64,000 nucleotides of DNA from a bacterium (GTDB lineage Bacteria; Actinomycetota; Acidimicrobiia; Spongiisociales; ZC4RG35): assembly GCA_028819345.1 (NCBI GenBank), contig JAPPLW010000103.1, forward strand, positions 1 to 64,000, written 5' to 3'. Below are positions 60,659-64,000 of this stretch, piece by piece. A program made the position numbers and the translations under genes. The notes beneath the pieces are model-generated. The model searched no databases, had not been told where the DNA came from, and saw only the letters and a list, made by a program, of their open reading frames with translations. How positions within the stretch are numbered: the stretch's first letter is position 1; each line of letters opens with the position of its first letter.

Positions 60659-61698
60659 CCGAAGGCGCCGGCCTCATCTCCTCGGTCACCTCGCCTCCCG
60701 TAAGCGACCGGGGCGACGGCTCCCCAGAGAGAGATGACGATCTTCACGGCTTGAACGACGCCCAACTCCTCGACATCTTCAAGACCATGTACACCATCCG
60801 GCGTTTCGAGGTTACGATGGAACGCGCCCATCTGGCCGGAGACCTGTATGGGCCTTTCCACTCCTCGATGGGACAGGAGGCGATCCCGGCAGGGGTGTGC
60901 GCCGCTCTCCGGACCGATGACGTGGTCACCTCCACTCATCGCGGCCACGGGCATGCGATTGCAAAGGGCGCCGAACTCGGACCGATCTGCGCTGAACTGT
61001 GGGGCAGGGCCACGGGGTACTGCGGGGGAAAGGGCGGATCGATGCACATCGTCAGCACCGAGCACGGGTTCATCGGTCAGAGTCCGATCATCGGAGGGAG
61101 CGGCCTGCTCGCCACCGGAGCGGCCCTGAGTTTCGACCTGACGGGGGATCCACGCGTGGCGGTGGCCTTCATGGGGGACGGGGCGGTCGGCCAGGGGGTC
61201 TTTCACGAGACGCTCAACCTGGCGGCCATCTGGCGCCTGCCTGCGGTGTTCGTGGTGGAGAACAACGGATACGCTCATTCCTTCCGGGCCGACCAGATGC
61301 AGCTGAACCCCGATATCGCGTCGCGGGCGGAAGGCTACGGGATGCCGGGGGTGGTGGTGGACGGGATCGACGTCTTCTCGGTGTATGCGGCGGCGGAGGC
61401 CGCGGTGGCCAGGGCGCGAGCCGGGGATGGCCCGACCCTGATCGAGGCCAAGTGCTACCGGTGGCGCGGGCACAATCTGGGCGACGCCGAGCATCTCTAC
61501 CGGGAACGACAGGAGGTGGAGGAGGCCCGCGGGGACGATCCTCTCCAACGCTTCCGCCAGGCTGTGTCCCGCCGGCTGGAGCCCGCCGCCCTCGCCGGTG
61601 TGGAGGCCGCCGTGGACAAGGAGATCGATGATGCGGCCAGGTTCGCCGCCGAGTCTCCGTCGGCTGATCCCCGAACCGCGCTGGAGGGGAGCTACTGA
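60655..61698 (+). CDS. TPP-dependent 2-oxo acid/acetoin dehydrogenase E1 alpha subunit
   Basis: A 347-residue E1 alpha subunit. The thiamine pyrophosphate motif is intact from 'VAFMGDGAVGQGVFHETLNL' to 'FVVENNGYAHSF', with 'HRGHGHAIAKGAEL' and 'GKGGSMHIVSTEHGFIGQSP' typical of the acetoin dehydrogenase/pyruvate dehydrogenase group. It would decarboxylate a 2-oxo acid or cleave an acetoin-like compound, passing the unit to an E2 lipoyl enzyme. No E2 or E3 gene is seen in the window. Its stop overlaps the beta-subunit start. Confidence 0.9.
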   Translation: MTEGAGLISSVTSPPVSDRGDGSPERDDDLHGLNDAQLLDIFKTMYTIRRFEVTMERAHLAGDLYGPFHSSMGQEAIPAGVCAALRTDDVVTSTHRGHGHAIAKGAELGPICAELWGRATGYCGGKGGSMHIVSTEHGFIGQSPIIGGSGLLATGAALSFDLTGDPRVAVAFMGDGAVGQGVFHETLNLAAIWRLPAVFVVENNGYAHSFRADQMQLNPDIASRAEGYGMPGVVVDGIDVFSVYAAAEAAVARARAGDGPTLIEAKCYRWRGHNLGDAEHLYRERQEVEEARGDDPLQRFRQAVSRRLEPAALAGVEAAVDKEIDDAARFAAESPSADPRTALEGSY

Positions 61699-62690
61699 TG
61701 CGGGAGATCACCTTCATCGAGGCAGTGCGGGAGGCCCAGGCCGAGGCGCTGGTCTCCGACGACCGGGTGTTCATCATGGGCCAGGAGATCGGTTCCTACG
61801 GAGGGGTGTTCCGCGCCACCCAGGACTTCGTTCGCCGATTCGGCGATCACCGGGTACGCGACATGCCGATCGCCGAGCAGTCCATGCTGGGCGCTGGGGT
61901 GGGAGCGGCGGTGATGGGGATGCGGCCCATCGTCGAGGTCATGTTCATGGACTTCGTCGCCTGCGGGATGGACGCCATCGTGAATCACGCCGCCAAGATG
62001 CGCTACATGTCCGGTGACCAACTGCGGGCGCCGATGGTAATCCGGACCCAGGGGGGCTCCGGCACCCACCACGGCTCGCAGCACTCCCAGACCCTGGAGA
62101 GTTGGTTCCTGCACGTCCCCGGCCTGGCGGTGGTGGTGCCCTCCGTTCCCCAGGACGTCAAAGGGCTCTTCAAGACCTCGGTGGAACTGGAGCATCCGGT
62201 GCTGTTCGTCGAGCACCGGGCCCTTTACAGGACCACGGGACCGGTCACCGACCCGGTGGCGCCCATCCCGCTAGGAGAGGGAGTCGTCAGGCGTCGAGGG
62301 GAGGACGTCACCGTGGCTGCGGTGGGCAAGTCCGTCCATCAGGCCCTGGCGGCGGCCCTGGAGTTGGAGGAGGAGGGCGTGTCGGTGGAGGTGATCGACC
62401 TGAGGACCCTGGTGCCCATGGACGTCGAAATCGTCTTGGAGTCGCTCTCCCGCACCCATCGGTTGGTGGTGGCCCACGAAGCCGTGGAGAGAGGCGGCTG
62501 GGCGGGGGAGTTGGTTGCCAGGGTGGTGGCCGAGGGGTTCGACGAACTGGACGCGCCGCCCCTTCGGGCCGGCAGCAAGGCGACTCCCATTCCCTTCGCC
62601 CGCGAACTGGAAGCGGCCATGATCTCGGACGAGCGCCTGATCGCCAGGCGGATCCGGGAAAGTCTCGACCTGGCGGAGTACCCGGCATGA
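61698..62690 (+). CDS. TPP-dependent 2-oxo acid/acetoin dehydrogenase E1 beta subunit
   Basis: A 330-residue E1 beta (transketolase-like) subunit with 'SDDRVFIMGQEIGSYGGVFRAT', 'DMPIAEQSMLGAGVGAAVMGMRPIVEVMFMDF', 'GSGTHHGSQHSQTLESWFLHVPGL' and C-terminal 'EVIDLRTLVPMDVE' and 'HEAVERGGWAGELVARV'. It forms a heterotetramer with the alpha subunit encoded upstream (TGATG overlap). The gene is coupled by ATGA to a second hydantoinase A gene. Confidence 0.91.
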   Translation: MREITFIEAVREAQAEALVSDDRVFIMGQEIGSYGGVFRATQDFVRRFGDHRVRDMPIAEQSMLGAGVGAAVMGMRPIVEVMFMDFVACGMDAIVNHAAKMRYMSGDQLRAPMVIRTQGGSGTHHGSQHSQTLESWFLHVPGLAVVVPSVPQDVKGLFKTSVELEHPVLFVEHRALYRTTGPVTDPVAPIPLGEGVVRRRGEDVTVAAVGKSVHQALAAALELEEEGVSVEVIDLRTLVPMDVEIVLESLSRTHRLVVAHEAVERGGWAGELVARVVAEGFDELDAPPLRAGSKATPIPFARELEAAMISDERLIARRIRESLDLAEYPA

Positions 62691-64000
62691 CCAGGGCGGC
62701 GGTCGACATTGGGGGGACCTTCACCGACGTGGTGACGATCGACGAGTCCACCGGCCGCCTGGTCCAGGCAAAGGCCCTGACCACCTACCCCGATCCGACT
62801 CCCGGGTTTCTGGCGGCCCTCGCCAAAGCCACCGACCGCGACCGGTTGGAGACCGTCGGGTACGGCACCACGTTGGCCACCAATGCGGTCCTCACCCGCT
62901 CCGGAGCCAAGACTGCGCTTCTGACCACCCGGGGTTTCCGCGATGTGCTGGAAATACGTCGAACCCACCGCTCCACTCTCTTTGACATCTACGAGGAGAT
63001 CCCCGCGCCGATCGTGCCCCGGCCCCTCCGGTTCGAGATCCCCGAGAGGACCGCAGCGGATGGCAGCGAGGTGACGCCCCTCGACGAGCAGGCGGTCCGG
63101 GCCGTAGCCCGGAAGATCCGTCGAGCAGGGGTGGAGTCGATCGCGGTCTCCTACCTCTTCTCCTTCATGAACCCGGCCCATGAGCTGCGTACCCGGCAAA
63201 TCCTGGCCGAGGAACTGCCCGACCTCTCCGCCGACATAACCATCTCCTCGGAGGCGCTTCCCCTCCATCGCGAGTACGAGCGCACCAGCACCACGGTGAT
63301 GAACGCCTATCTGACTCCCCTGGTGAGGAGCTATTTCAGCCGGCTCCGCGCCGAGTTGGCGGAGAGCAAGCTGTATGTGTGGTTGCAGATGATGCAGTCC
63401 AACGGCGGTTTGGTGCGCCCCGACCGGGCTGCCTCTTTTCCCATCCTGACCCTTCTGTCGGGACCGGCCGGGGGTGTGATGGCCTCCGCCTATCTCGGAC
63501 GGTTGCTGGGGGAGACCCATCTGCTCACCCTGGACATGGGTGGGACGAGTTGTGATGTGGCCGGCATCACCGGCGGTGAGCCCGACACCCGCCTCGACTT
63601 CGAGATCGGCGGTTATTCGGTGTCGTACCCCACTCTGGACATCCACACCGTGGGCGCCGGCGGGGGGAGCATCGCCAAGGTGGATGGCTTCGGGAGGGTG
63701 TCGGTGGGCCCGGATTCGGCCGGATCGGATCCCGGACCGGCCTGCTACGGCCGGGGAGGGGAGCTGCCCACCGTTACCGACGCCAACCTGGTGTTGGGCG
63801 TCTACGACCCGGACTTTCAAATGGGCGGTGAGATATACCCCGACATCGACCTGGCGGCGCGCGCTATTGAAGAGCATGTCGGGAAGCCCTTGGGGATCTC
63901 GGTGGTCGACGCGGCGGTGGGGATCGTCAGGCTGGTCAATGCCAACATGATGCACGCCCTGCGCACCGTCTCCATCGAGCGGGGCCGGGACCCCCGCGAC
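62687..64000 (+). CDS. Second hydantoinase/oxoprolinase subunit A (3' end outside window)
   Basis: The frame from ATG 62687 stays open to the window end and so is missing from the ORF track; 438 residues are visible. It begins 'AAVDIGGTFTDVVTIDESTG' and continues with 'YGTTLATNAVLTRSGAKTALLTTRGF', 'LTLLSGPAGGVMASAYL', 'LTLDMGGTSCDVAGITGGEP' and 'HTVGAGGGSIAKVDGFG'. It is a clear relative of the HyuA at 54124 but quite diverged, suggesting a different substrate or step. A matching subunit B gene is expected just beyond the window. Confidence 0.9.
   Translation, partial: MTRAAVDIGGTFTDVVTIDESTGRLVQAKALTTYPDPTPGFLAALAKATDRDRLETVGYGTTLATNAVLTRSGAKTALLTTRGFRDVLEIRRTHRSTLFDIYEEIPAPIVPRPLRFEIPERTAADGSEVTPLDEQAVRAVARKIRRAGVESIAVSYLFSFMNPAHELRTRQILAEELPDLSADITISSEALPLHREYERTSTTVMNAYLTPLVRSYFSRLRAELAESKLYVWLQMMQSNGGLVRPDRAASFPILTLLSGPAGGVMASAYLGRLLGETHLLTLDMGGTSCDVAGITGGEPDTRLDFEIGGYSVSYPTLDIHTVGAGGGSIAKVDGFGRVSVGPDSAGSDPGPACYGRGGELPTVTDANLVLGVYDPDFQMGGEIYPDIDLAARAIEEHVGKPLGISVVDAAVGIVRLVNANMMHALRTVSIERGRDPRD

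Noticed and set aside
62339-63955. 538-residue minus-strand ORF at the right end
   Set aside because: It lies opposite E1 beta and the second HyuA, whose frame is open to the window end; the antisense frame has no domain.
1-64000. CRISPR arrays, transposases, integrases or other mobile elements
   Set aside because: No spaced direct repeats, transposase motifs or attachment sites were seen; base composition by eye is uniform apart from short regulatory gaps.

Overview
The window is high-GC, densely packed bacterial DNA with many GTG starts, ATGA/TGATG gene overlaps and a high-GC third-position bias that produces very long antisense shadow ORFs. A NucS/EndoMS mismatch endonuclease, IclR regulators, a DinG-type helicase with its own exonuclease domain and the general gene style point to an actinobacterium; Acidimicrobiia is my best guess, but that is inference, with no 16S or marker phylogeny behind it. 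No rRNA, tRNA, CRISPR array, transposase or phage gene was seen.

Region 1 (1-13062) is a quaternary-amine catabolic block. A corrinoid-dependent demethylation set (pterin-binding methyltransferase, RACo-like activator, non-pyrrolysine MttB homologue, MetF-like reductase) is followed by a Ca2+/Na+ antiporter gene, then an IclR regulator divergent from a BKACE enzyme and a carnitine dehydrogenase/thioesterase fusion, an acyl-CoA dehydrogenase and an NDP-forming acyl-CoA synthetase. Read together this suggests L-carnitine -> dehydrocarnitine -> betainyl-CoA -> glycine betaine -> demethylation with methyl groups passed to tetrahydrofolate. The corrinoid protein itself is not in view and may lie just upstream.

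Region 2 (13090-18598) holds a glycine betaine/carnitine ABC transporter (ATPase, a permease that is an internal tandem duplication, binding lipoprotein) and a betaine-homocysteine-methyltransferase-like gene. Region 3 (18599-40022) is mostly housekeeping: DinG-like helicase, MetY and a CoA-binding protein, Hsp20, an M50 protease, an M20 peptidase, NucS, a TPP riboswitch with thiB-thiP but no thiQ, a YceI protein, an S51-like peptidase with a CysRS-like tail, purA, a YcaQ-family glycosylase and purB.

Region 4 (40065-45197) is the most unusual. A BCCT secondary transporter gene overlaps a gene for an OpuAC-type betaine-binding lipoprotein, with no ABC ATPase or permease beside them. Divergent from it is a 694-residue protein that joins an OpuAC betaine-binding domain to a GluR0-type ligand-gated channel: amino-acid-binding S1, a membrane helix, a TVGYGD potassium selectivity filter, another membrane helix, then S2. 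This looks like an osmolyte- and amino-acid-sensing K+ channel next to the carrier for the same osmolyte.

Region 5 (45259-47515) carries msrA, an aminotransferase and a PaaI-type thioesterase. Region 6 (47765-64000) is a long catabolic cluster of unknown substrate: Liv-type ABC transporter (binding protein, two permeases, two ATPases), RidA, EthD and IclR genes, hydantoinase/oxoprolinase A and B, a class III aminotransferase, a CaiB-type CoA transferase, a TPP-dependent E1 alpha/beta pair, and a second hydantoinase A running off the window end. The only gap above 300 bases outside genes is 18599-19034, which holds one doubtful small ORF.
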